This document shows, piece after piece, positions 1-7,610 of a stretch of DNA of 13,326 nt; the stretch's first letter is position 1; each line of letters opens with the position of its first letter. The notes below the pieces were generated by a model. The model did not search any database. It was not told the DNA's origin and worked only from the letters and a program-made list of their open reading frames with translations. Made by a program: the position numbers and the translations under genes. Source of the stretch: Candidatus Poseidoniaceae archaeon (GTDB taxonomy: Archaea; Thermoplasmatota; Poseidoniia; Poseidoniales; Poseidoniaceae); assembly GCA_029250345.1 (NCBI GenBank), contig JAQXFL010000057.1, positions 1 to 13,326 of the forward strand, written 5' to 3'.

Positions 1-2277
1 TTCAACGTCACCCAAACTGCGGAAGCACTTACCTACACAGCCTCAGCTCCAATCGGGACCATTACCTATGGCGGAAATGGAGAAAATCAACGAAACGCAA
101 TTCGCTTGAATGGCCTCCCCTCATCGTTCCAACTTATTCTCGGAGATACTGTCGGTTATGTCGCTGCAACGCCAATGGAATCGATAGAAGTACAACTTAC
201 CAATTCGACTCAACCGCTGACAATGGATGGCGACCACTTCCGTTTTTGGGTGAACGAGACCTCTGGTGAAGCAAGCCTTAGTACTGCAATTTCAGATGTT
301 ACAAGCCTGCGTCGTCTCTCACCCTTGGACCCTGGGTCGAAAGGACCCGAAGGGAACTCGCGTATCGAATTGATTCGAGCCAATTCTGCTCCAATGAACG
401 TCTTGATGGAGGACGACACAATCTACGATGATTCCTTCAAGGGAATGAACGGTCGCGTTGCGATTGACCCTCTTCCAGCAAACATCACGATTGCTTACCC
501 GAGTGGAGTCGATTCAGGCGGACTTGAGTTGCCTACTTTTGACGAAGGAGACGGCGTTCAAGCGCTGTCGTTCTTCTTAGGTGACTTGGTCAATTTCGGC
601 TCTCTTGTCAACGATTTCGTTTATTCAACGGTCGTGGATTTGGGTGGACTTGAGACCGGAAGCGAAGACATGTCACTTGGTCTTGACTTGATTACCGGCG
701 AATTGTTCAACGTCACGATGGACATCGAAAAAGGTTCCAATGTAATCGATGAACCCGAATGGTCTCACGGTCTTGGAATGGAAGTTTTTGAAGCAACAGT
801 GGTTTCGTTCAACCTCTCACGAATGCCAACGTATACACTGTCGAGCCGTGAAGTTGTGGACGAGGCACTTCGTGATTACAAAATCACTCCAGCGGAATAT
901 GAACTGGTTTTGGAAGTGTTTGAAAACACCAACATCTCCGGATTTATTCCACTTCTTCTTGCACTGGAAGACGGTATTGTGCTCGATTCTGAACTTGAAG
1001 GAGTAAACTTGAGCCTGTGGGAAGAACAGGGAATTACCTTTGAATTGCGTCGCTCATGGCACATGCGCTCTTGGTTGCCGAGTCTTCCAACCGGCCGTAT
1101 ACTCTTGGAATATGATTTCAGAATGATCGGCGATCTTCCCGTGTACGAACTTGATGTTTATCTCGAACAATGGACTCCTAAACGCCAACAGCTGAGTATA
1201 ATCGTGAACGGACTCGAAGGCCGTGACCTCGAATTTGTCATTTCTGGACTGGACACAACCGAGGCCAACAATGTAGAAGCGAATGCAGTGTTTTCGACCC
1301 AAGACAACCTCACTGTACCCCGTGTGTCCATCGACATGCATTACGACCTCGGAACCCGTCTGGATTCCGCCCATGCCACTTTCATCGATCGACGAGAACT
1401 TAGCCGCGTTGAAGCGTTAATCGTGGGTGTTCCCCAAGAAACCGATTTTTCAACCACGATTGGTGATATTTTCCTTATTGACCTCTTGGTTCCGTCAGAG
1501 TATCAAATCGATGGCCACTCTGCAGAATCGTTGATGATTCAACAGATGCGGTTCGTCGATGGTTTTTGGTGGCCCGCTACTGCATTCATGCGTGATTTGC
1601 CCGGTGAGATGCATCTTGCTGCACAGCCAAATACTGAGTTCGACATCCGTTCAGAAGTCTCTTTCCAAGGGATGATGGAACTCGATTACAGGTCCAACAC
1701 CGATGACATGGATTTGTATCTGGAAGCTACAGGTCGGTCTGTTGACACCAAGGGAGACGTTTTGATGCTCGCAGAAGACCTTCCCTCAACATTCGTTGTC
1801 GAGACAACCGATGACTGGGGCGTTCGGGTCGCTTCTTCAGGCGAAGGTGTAAGCCGTCTTTATCTCAAACAAACCGATGTCCCATCGTCACCGGGAGTGA
1901 CGGTCGACCGCGTCGAAATTATTGGCCAGAACCTCCAATCTGCGACCATTCATATTTACACTGGACCGTTCCAGTATCCACTGATTGTCATTGATGACAT
2001 TACCAACGGACGTATCGTTGCCAGTGCTGAGGCAACCGTTGAGCCATACCACACGACCGGTCTGCTTGAAGGATATTCATTCAATGGTCGTGGTGTCCTT
2101 CTCGATGCCCAATTCACGGGCATCTTACCAACCGCTTCATCGATTGGTGTCAACGGTATGGTCACCGACCTTTCCTTGGTCGGAACGCTTACTGACGATA
2201 CTGTAGAAACCCGTCATATTTTGCTCGTTGAACCGATTACGACAGTTATCGCCAGTGGCCTGGCGCTCATTTGGTGA
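1..2277 (+). CDS. Large beta-rich, probably secreted protein of unknown function, 5' end outside window
   Basis: The reading frame is open from the first base, so the gene starts upstream; 758 codons and a TGA stop are visible. The TTG at 106 is not a convincing start, because coding sequence of the same character continues before it. I do not recognise a family. The sequence is acidic, poor in Lys and almost free of Cys, with alternating hydrophobic residues typical of beta strands. A short motif of the form (N/D)-x-L-P followed by a strand recurs near codons 36, 156, 531 and 593, with a looser N-G-L copy near 403, suggesting repeated beta modules. The last 20 or so residues, ending I-A-S-G-L-A-L-I-W, are hydrophobic and could be a C-terminal membrane segment. 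The next gene starts 4 bases after the stop, so the two are probably co-transcribed. Extracytoplasmic location is inferred from composition and neighbours; no signal peptide can be seen. Confidence 0.8.
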   Translation, partial: FNVTQTAEALTYTASAPIGTITYGGNGENQRNAIRLNGLPSSFQLILGDTVGYVAATPMESIEVQLTNSTQPLTMDGDHFRFWVNETSGEASLSTAISDVTSLRRLSPLDPGSKGPEGNSRIELIRANSAPMNVLMEDDTIYDDSFKGMNGRVAIDPLPANITIAYPSGVDSGGLELPTFDEGDGVQALSFFLGDLVNFGSLVNDFVYSTVVDLGGLETGSEDMSLGLDLITGELFNVTMDIEKGSNVIDEPEWSHGLGMEVFEATVVSFNLSRMPTYTLSSREVVDEALRDYKITPAEYELVLEVFENTNISGFIPLLLALEDGIVLDSELEGVNLSLWEEQGITFELRRSWHMRSWLPSLPTGRILLEYDFRMIGDLPVYELDVYLEQWTPKRQQLSIIVNGLEGRDLEFVISGLDTTEANNVEANAVFSTQDNLTVPRVSIDMHYDLGTRLDSAHATFIDRRELSRVEALIVGVPQETDFSTTIGDIFLIDLLVPSEYQIDGHSAESLMIQQMRFVDGFWWPATAFMRDLPGEMHLAAQPNTEFDIRSEVSFQGMMELDYRSNTDDMDLYLEATGRSVDTKGDVLMLAEDLPSTFVVETTDDWGVRVASSGEGVSRLYLKQTDVPSSPGVTVDRVEIIGQNLQSATIHIYTGPFQYPLIVIDDITNGRIVASAEATVEPYHTTGLLEGYSFNGRGVLLDAQFTGILPTASSIGVNGMVTDLSLVGTLTDDTVETRHILLVEPITTVIASGLALIW
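2273..2277 (+). promoter_or_regulatory. Ribosome-binding site GGTGA overlapping a stop codon
   Basis: GGTGA lies 4 bases before ATG 2282 and contains the TGA stop of the upstream gene. It decides the start of the 221-residue membrane protein and implies translational coupling. Confidence 0.5.
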
Positions 2278-2281
2278 TTCT

Positions 2282-2947
2282 ATGGTGGACGATTCTTCAA
2301 TCTCGTACAACGAGCATGGGGACATGGTCGTTCATGAAGAAGATATTGAGTCCCTTGGGTTACTGGATGTTGCACGATTGCAAAAGATTGAATCTCTCGG
2401 TTATACTCTTGACGAAGACGGAATCGAGACCTATGAAGACATGCAACGTGTCTCGAAAGCTCTTCGAACGATTCGCCGAGAAGTGAGCCCGAGTCGGGTT
2501 GCCCTTGCAGGTATTGTTGTCCTGTTGTTGTTCGGAGTTCTGGTCAGCGGATGGTACTGGGCTCTCCCACGTGATGCGGTCAACGTTGAGACCCAATACC
2601 TTCAGCGTGGCGGACATCTCATGATGTCGGAAGTCCACAACGTCGGGAGCCGTGATATTACCGATGTTTCAGTTCAAATTGAATTCAGAACTTCAGAAGG
2701 CGAAGTACTTGATTTCATGTCCATTGAAGTTGACAAAATTGAAAGCCATTCTTCTTTGGCTGGAGATAAACTGGAAATGATGGTCATTGGCCATACAGTG
2801 TGGGATGAGTATATCATCGAGGTGGAGTTACAATACACCAACTACAACGGAGAAATTATTTCTGAAACATGGAGTCATTCCGTTGGTGTTTGGACTGTTG
2901 AACAGTTTGTCGATAAAGCTGACAGGACAACATGGCCGATTTCATGA
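2282..2947 (+). CDS. Single-pass membrane protein with acidic cytosolic region and external beta domain
   Basis: 221 residues. ATG 2282 was chosen because GGTGA (2273-2277) sits 4 bases upstream and overlaps the stop codon of the preceding gene. A TTG at 2228 would add 18 residues inside that gene and is less likely. Residues 1-70 are strongly acidic and probably helical, ending in a basic stretch (residues 62-66, R-T-I-R-R). One membrane helix spans about residues 73-95 (A-L-A-G-I-V-V-L-L-L-F-G). With the basic residues before it, this predicts N-in, C-out topology. Residues 100-215 look like a beta sandwich and include an H-N-V-G-S turn at 119-123, the same kind of turn as in the two larger proteins downstream. 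This resembles FxLYD/CARDB-like folds, but no family is certain. Function is unknown. Its place between surface proteins suggests an accessory or tethering role, which is inference. Confidence 0.8.
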   Translation: MVDDSSISYNEHGDMVVHEEDIESLGLLDVARLQKIESLGYTLDEDGIETYEDMQRVSKALRTIRREVSPSRVALAGIVVLLLFGVLVSGWYWALPRDAVNVETQYLQRGGHLMMSEVHNVGSRDITDVSVQIEFRTSEGEVLDFMSIEVDKIESHSSLAGDKLEMMVIGHTVWDEYIIEVELQYTNYNGEIISETWSHSVGVWTVEQFVDKADRTTWPIS

Positions 2948-2976
2948 CACTGGAATCAACAAACTGACAGCAAGTA

Positions 2977-2980
2977 GGAG
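2977..2980 (+). promoter_or_regulatory. Ribosome-binding site GGAG for the subtilase gene
   Basis: GGAG lies 10 bases before GTG 2991 and 16 bases before the in-frame ATG 2997. The spacing favours GTG 2991, although ATG 2997 would give an almost identical signal peptide. Confidence 0.45.
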
Positions 2981-2990
2981 ATGGATAGCC

Positions 2991-5900
2991 GTGAAGATGA
3001 ATCACTCGATGAGATGGGCGGTTGCCCTCGTCACTCTGTTTGTTTTGCAGAGTGCATCACCCCTCATTCATCCAAATCCATCCTCCGTTTCTTCCATGCA
3101 ACCCGATGGTGGCATAGAATGGGTTCAATTTGACTTGGTTGAAGGCGTCTACTCCGACGCGATTGGACACGAAGAGTACACGACTCAACTTGAGTCACGC
3201 TCTGAACTTGCTGTGAGTCGAATCGGAACTTTCGATGCACATGGACTCGAACTTCAACGCCCAGTTCCGAGCGACTGGCTTACTCCACGGTTGGATTTGA
3301 GCCTCGTCATCGTTTCAAATGAATTTTTGTTGCTCGATGTACGCAATGCCATTGAGGCGATTCCTGGACTGGCAATTCGCGAATTTATTGCTCCTTCTGG
3401 GCTGCTGATTCAAGGCACTCCAATTGCACTTTCAATGCTGGGCCAGACGGAGGGGGTCGTTGCGCAACATCCAGTTCCTATGGCCTTACTCGTTGAAGGG
3501 GATGTGCTGGATATTCTCTTGCTTGAAGACGGTGAGCAATCACTTGTTGGCTCTTCGATGCGGATAGAGGGTTGGCGCGATGATTCCGGTCCTCTTTCCG
3601 GCGTAGCATTCACCGATATCGAAGGAAACTCATTGGCACAGGAGGTTGAGACACTCATTCCACTCGTATTTTCACCCTCCCATCAATGGGATGATGGACG
3701 ATTTCAAGGCATTCTTACCTCAGAAAACCTTGTAGAAATTGCTGCACAACCTTCGCTGAGAATTCTACGGTTTGAACCGCTCTTCTCCGGCGACAACAAT
3801 CAAGCCCGTACGCACATGAAAACCTCTCAAATGACCAGTTACTTCACGACGGGTTTGGATGGTTCGGGACAAATTGTTGCTGTGGCAGATTCTGGACTCG
3901 ACGAAGATCACGGTGATTTTGGTACTCGTATTCTTTCCAGTAATGACGTCATCGGCGATGGTTCCACCGCCGACAAACATTCCGGCCACGGCACTCACGT
4001 TGCTTGCACCGTCCTTGGAGACGGAACTCAAGGTGGATATTCTGGCGTTGCAACCTCGGCAGAATTGTACTTCCAAGCCATGGAAAACGACAACACCGGA
4101 AACTTCCAATCTCCATCGCTCAATTACCTTCTCAATTCTGCATATTCTGCAGGAGCATACACGCACACGAACTCTTGGGGTTCATCGCTTGAAAGCGACC
4201 AAGGGAAATACACTTCTGAGAGCGAAGATGTTGACGATCGTTCAAATTACTACGACCGGTATTACAACGGTCGAAATGGACTCACCATTCTTTTTGCAGC
4301 AGGTAACGACGGTCCGGATTCTGGCACTGTAGGTGCTCCTTCCACCGCGAAGAACACCATCACAGTCGGGAACCATCAAAACCGATATTCCGGTGCTCCT
4401 GACTCGATTATGTCTGGTTCTTCCCGCGGCCCTACCGATGATGGGCGCATCAAACCTGACATCATCGCTCCGGGTGGATATGTTCGTTCTTGCCGTGCGC
4501 AAGAGGCTGGAGATACCGCTGGTGCAACTTGGTCCAATACGTACTATCTTGAGTACACTGGGACCTCAATGGCTACGCCAAATGCCGCTGGAGCAGCAGT
4601 GATGGTTCGTGAATATCTTGAGGAAATCGCTCAACGACCATCGCCTCAAGGAGCGCTGGTGAAGGCACTGCTCATCTTGGGTGCAGAAGATGTTGGGGCG
4701 CGTGATATCCCGAACGACGACGAGGGCTGGGGACGACTCAACTTGCGCAACACACTCGCTCCGACAACCGGTCAAGGGATTTGGGTCGATGACCGTTCGG
4801 TTCTCTCTGGAACGGGAAACTCAAAGACGTACACATTCAATATTTCACAAGGCAATTCAAGATTCAAGACGGTGCTCGCATGGTCCGACGAACGAGGTTC
4901 ACCGTTCTCCAATACGCAGTTGGTCAACAACCTCGATATAGAGGTCACCAATCCGAGCGGCGATGTATTTCTGGGTAATGACTTTGCAAACGGGCGCTCG
5001 ACGACAAATGGAGTTTCTGATAACATCAACAACGTTGAAGTTGTCATGGTCGACAACGCAGAGATTGGCATATGGACGGTCAAAGTGAAGGATGCTCTTC
5101 ACGGCGGGAGTCGAGCCCAACCGTTCGCATTGGCTGTCATGGGCCATGGAGTGAATGATTTACGACCTGACCCGGTCGTTCTTGAAGAGGAATTCGCAAT
5201 GTCGGTGACCATTCCACAAGTTGGTGACGAATTACAAGTGACGACCAAGGTCTTCAACGTCGGCAATGTTCGTTCAGGTTTCTTCGATATGGAATTTGAG
5301 GTTGACGGCGTGACAATTGATTCTAAGTCGATTGACCTTGGTGCCGGTTCAACCAAAACTCAGGTATGGTCGTGGACACCACAAACTGCAGGGCAATCCA
5401 CGCTTTCATTCATCATCGATGCCGACGAGGCCATCGAAGAGATTTTGGAAAACAACAACCGCTACGATGTGTTGGTGAATGTAACTGCCCCTGGAGTGAA
5501 ACTTTCAGCAGAACCTCAAACCATTATGTTACTGAATACCTCATTGTCAACCACTTCATGGGACCTTGATCTGACCAATACTGCTCTTGTTTCAACCAAT
5601 GCAAGTTTGCTTACTCAAGCCGTGTTCAACGAAGACACGGGTCAATCCATGCCGTGGTATGTTGGGTCAAACGAATCCAACTTTACTTTAGACGGACAAG
5701 AATCTGCTGAGATTGTTGTTACATTGGTTCATCCTACCCCTCCACTCCCCGGAACGTATCGCATTGATTTACTCGGTATTGATGTTGACAACGGGGTGAA
5801 TTATCCATACATGCTCTATTTCATCGTCCCAGACCTACCAAACCTTCGTCTTGAGTACGATTACCAAATCGTCCCAGTCTCCCCTACAGAACCAACCAGT

Positions 5901-7526
5901 ATCGATATTCGTTTGTTCAACATTGGCAACGCCAACATTGGCTATGACTTATTCCTTGAAGCCCCTGTTGGCTGGGATGCAGGTTTTGATACCCTTTCCA
6001 GTGTGCCCGGGGCGAGTTCAGGCTCGACAGGCCTTATCACCAAAGATACTCACCGAGACATTGGGATGTCGTTTACTCCTCCACAAGTCATGACTGGAGC
6101 TGGTGCGGAACGGATGGTTCGTTTGACTGCCATTTCACAAACCGAGGTTGTGGAAAGTTGGGTCTTTGATATTCCTATTAAGGTCGAGACCGTCAAAGCA
6201 ATTGATATTGACTTGGAATCAAATCTTGGCGTTCTACGCCCTGATTCGTCGTTCAGTATGCTGTTCGCACTGGAACACAGAGGGAATGTGGATCTCTCGC
6301 TAACACCGTCATTTGAACTACCATCCGGCTGGACCGTCACCTCGGGAATAGAGGCTTTTGATCTCCCTTGGACCTCTTCGAAAAATTTGTTGTTTGGGAT
6401 TTCAGGCGACGGTACAGGTTCCTCTGGTCAAGTGAAACTACATCTCGACAGCGGTTCTGACCGAATGACCTGGGTCGGCGAATTCAATGTTGAGCCTCTT
6501 GCTCAGCCTACCGTCAATTTCGTACAGCTCGCCTACGGTGGCCAGACATGGGATACGCCGTTTGGAGCAGGCTCTCATCCGACAGGTGTCCCTCTTCAGT
6601 ACACGTGGCTCGTCGGAAATGAGGCGGACGTCCAGTGGCAACCTACTGCGTCCGTGTCACTCTCGAGTGGCTTGTTTGGTGATTGTTCAACGCTCGAACC
6701 AATTGGACAGGGCGACCTCAAACCAGTTACTTGCACAGTCATCATTTCTTCATCTATGGAGCCTCTCTCTGAACCGTCCTTTGTGTTCAAACTTGCCGGA
6801 GACGAAGTTGAATCGACTCAAAACATCGGTCTCTTGGTTGCTACTGTGGTTGAATCCGCATGGAAGATGGAACGCACATCTCAACTGACGACCGGTGCTC
6901 AAGAACAGATACAGGTAACACTGACCAATGTGGGCAATACTGCATATTCTCACAAGATTGTTGTTGATGGTTCGAAAGATTGGAAGGCGTCAATCGACGG
7001 GAACGACGTTTTGAATTTGGAATCAGGTGAATCGACCAAAATCCGTCTGCTTGTACGGGCAGACCGCCCAGGTGATGGGACAATCACTCTTGCGTTGCAA
7101 GGAGCCGATCAAATGACGAACAGCTCGTTTACTTTCTCACTGTCCGCCGCCGGCGAACCGACAGGAACATCTGGCCAATCGTTGCCCGTTGGTGCAATTG
7201 GAATTGGTGCTCTTCTCGTGGCATTGCTCATTGGCGGGCTTTTCTTCTCTCGCCGCAAATCGGAATCTGGTTTTGCTCTGGATGCACCGCCGATGCTCAC
7301 CGTTCCGTTGGTAGCGGCACCCCTTGCATCTGCAGTCCCACAAACACCAGCAACTGTACCTTCGCCGACATGCTGGTCATGCCGCCAAGCAATCAATGGG
7401 CCAATGCTCGGTTGCCCAGGATGTGGGGCTCGTTACCACCGACAAGAGGTTCCATCTTGCACTTCCAATACGCTGCAACAATGTGTGAATTGTAAGGCAC
7501 CAACAACGACCTTCGTTCAAGCATGA
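2991..7526 (+). CDS. Membrane-anchored subtilisin-like (S8, KP-43-type) protease with CARDB modules and cytosolic zinc-finger tail
   Basis: 1511 residues from GTG 2991; the frame is open back to 2787, but that part overlaps the previous gene and precedes the signal peptide. Order of parts: signal peptide about 1-22; pro-region about 23-275 without a recognised family; S8 peptidase about 280-585 with Asp300 (V-A-D-S-G), His333 (S-G-H-G-T-H), oxyanion Asn439 (A-A-G-N-D-G) and Ser526 (G-T-S-M-A-T-P). A beta domain at about 594-720 matches the one following the catalytic domain in KP-43-type subtilases (L-V-N-N-L-D-I-E-V, then N-I-N-N-V-E-V-V). A CARDB domain (about 725-815, N-V-G-N at 756) follows, then further beta-sandwich units with N-I-G-N at 977, R-G-N at 1097 and N-V-G-N at 1313. 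A membrane helix spans about 1401-1419, followed by S-R-R-K, so the tail is cytosolic. The tail carries Cys1461, 1464, 1475, 1478, His1483, Cys1490, 1498 and 1501, a probable two-zinc finger. The catalytic residues are intact, so an active external protease, perhaps degrading dissolved or particulate protein, is likely. The natural substrate and the role of the finger are unknown. Confidence 0.93.
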   Translation: MKMNHSMRWAVALVTLFVLQSASPLIHPNPSSVSSMQPDGGIEWVQFDLVEGVYSDAIGHEEYTTQLESRSELAVSRIGTFDAHGLELQRPVPSDWLTPRLDLSLVIVSNEFLLLDVRNAIEAIPGLAIREFIAPSGLLIQGTPIALSMLGQTEGVVAQHPVPMALLVEGDVLDILLLEDGEQSLVGSSMRIEGWRDDSGPLSGVAFTDIEGNSLAQEVETLIPLVFSPSHQWDDGRFQGILTSENLVEIAAQPSLRILRFEPLFSGDNNQARTHMKTSQMTSYFTTGLDGSGQIVAVADSGLDEDHGDFGTRILSSNDVIGDGSTADKHSGHGTHVACTVLGDGTQGGYSGVATSAELYFQAMENDNTGNFQSPSLNYLLNSAYSAGAYTHTNSWGSSLESDQGKYTSESEDVDDRSNYYDRYYNGRNGLTILFAAGNDGPDSGTVGAPSTAKNTITVGNHQNRYSGAPDSIMSGSSRGPTDDGRIKPDIIAPGGYVRSCRAQEAGDTAGATWSNTYYLEYTGTSMATPNAAGAAVMVREYLEEIAQRPSPQGALVKALLILGAEDVGARDIPNDDEGWGRLNLRNTLAPTTGQGIWVDDRSVLSGTGNSKTYTFNISQGNSRFKTVLAWSDERGSPFSNTQLVNNLDIEVTNPSGDVFLGNDFANGRSTTNGVSDNINNVEVVMVDNAEIGIWTVKVKDALHGGSRAQPFALAVMGHGVNDLRPDPVVLEEEFAMSVTIPQVGDELQVTTKVFNVGNVRSGFFDMEFEVDGVTIDSKSIDLGAGSTKTQVWSWTPQTAGQSTLSFIIDADEAIEEILENNNRYDVLVNVTAPGVKLSAEPQTIMLLNTSLSTTSWDLDLTNTALVSTNASLLTQAVFNEDTGQSMPWYVGSNESNFTLDGQESAEIVVTLVHPTPPLPGTYRIDLLGIDVDNGVNYPYMLYFIVPDLPNLRLEYDYQIVPVSPTEPTSIDIRLFNIGNANIGYDLFLEAPVGWDAGFDTLSSVPGASSGSTGLITKDTHRDIGMSFTPPQVMTGAGAERMVRLTAISQTEVVESWVFDIPIKVETVKAIDIDLESNLGVLRPDSSFSMLFALEHRGNVDLSLTPSFELPSGWTVTSGIEAFDLPWTSSKNLLFGISGDGTGSSGQVKLHLDSGSDRMTWVGEFNVEPLAQPTVNFVQLAYGGQTWDTPFGAGSHPTGVPLQYTWLVGNEADVQWQPTASVSLSSGLFGDCSTLEPIGQGDLKPVTCTVIISSSMEPLSEPSFVFKLAGDEVESTQNIGLLVATVVESAWKMERTSQLTTGAQEQIQVTLTNVGNTAYSHKIVVDGSKDWKASIDGNDVLNLESGESTKIRLLVRADRPGDGTITLALQGADQMTNSSFTFSLSAAGEPTGTSGQSLPVGAIGIGALLVALLIGGLFFSRRKSESGFALDAPPMLTVPLVAAPLASAVPQTPATVPSPTCWSCRQAINGPMLGCPGCGARYHRQEVPSCTSNTLQQCVNCKAPTTTFVQA

Positions 7527-7540
7527 GTTGATAACCGAGC

Positions 7541-7548
7541 CTTATTTG
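7541..7548 (+). promoter_or_regulatory. Possible TATA-like element CTTATTTG
   Basis: An AT-rich octamer in the gap after the subtilase gene, 59 bases before ATG 7600. Archaeal transcription usually starts about 25 bases after the TATA box, which would put the start near 7570 and give a leader of about 30 bases. A near-identical octamer, CTTATGTG, lies 62 bases before nuoA. The sequence is a weak match to the archaeal consensus, so the call rests mainly on position and recurrence. Confidence 0.35.
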
Positions 7549-7560
7549 CTTGAAACAAGC
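7548..7560 (+). repeat. Small perfect hairpin (5-bp stem, 3-base loop)
   Basis: GCTTG and CAAGC flank a three-base AAA loop. It overlaps the end of the TATA-like octamer and is the first of three hairpins before the next gene. It could be an operator palindrome in DNA or a fold in a read-through transcript from the subtilase gene. Confidence 0.45.
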
Positions 7561-7566
7561 GTGGGT

Positions 7567-7586
7567 AGCCTTTTGATAGTAAGGCT
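7567..7586 (+). repeat. Hairpin AGCCTT / AAGGCT, with an alternative left arm upstream
   Basis: A 6-bp perfect stem with an 8-base loop. The right arm AAGGCT (7581-7586) could also pair with a second AGCCTT copy at 7538-7543, so two exclusive folds are possible in a transcript that includes both. Confidence 0.4.
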
Positions 7587-7591
7587 TCCAC

Positions 7592-7610
7592 CGGGGGTCA
7601 TGGACCCCCG
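7592..7610 (+). promoter_or_regulatory. 8-bp GC-rich hairpin enclosing the start codon
   Basis: CGGGGGTC (7592-7599) and GACCCCCG (7603-7610) are perfect reverse complements with exactly ATG (7600-7602) between them. In mRNA the start codon would sit in a three-base loop on a very stable stem, which would be expected to limit ribosome access unless it is opened. No other strong ribosome-binding site precedes the ATG. The palindrome is seen directly; the regulatory role is inferred. Confidence 0.5.

Noticed and set aside
2228..2281. TTG start for the 221-residue membrane protein
   Set aside because: It lies inside the preceding gene, whereas ATG 2282 has a GGTGA site and follows the stop by 4 bases.
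2787..2990. N-terminal extension of the subtilase upstream of GTG 2991
   Set aside because: It overlaps the previous gene in another frame, and would bury the signal peptide behind 68 unrelated residues.
3859..4332. 157-codon alternative-frame open frame inside the protease domain
   Set aside because: It overlaps the catalytic Asp, His and Asn codons of the S8 protease, and its Thr/Leu/Pro-rich translation looks like a frame shadow.
7528..7599. TTG 7528 or GTG 7561 as start of the surface protein
   Set aside because: The added residues do not resemble a signal peptide, and the region is better explained as a leader with hairpins. GTG 7561 cannot be fully excluded.
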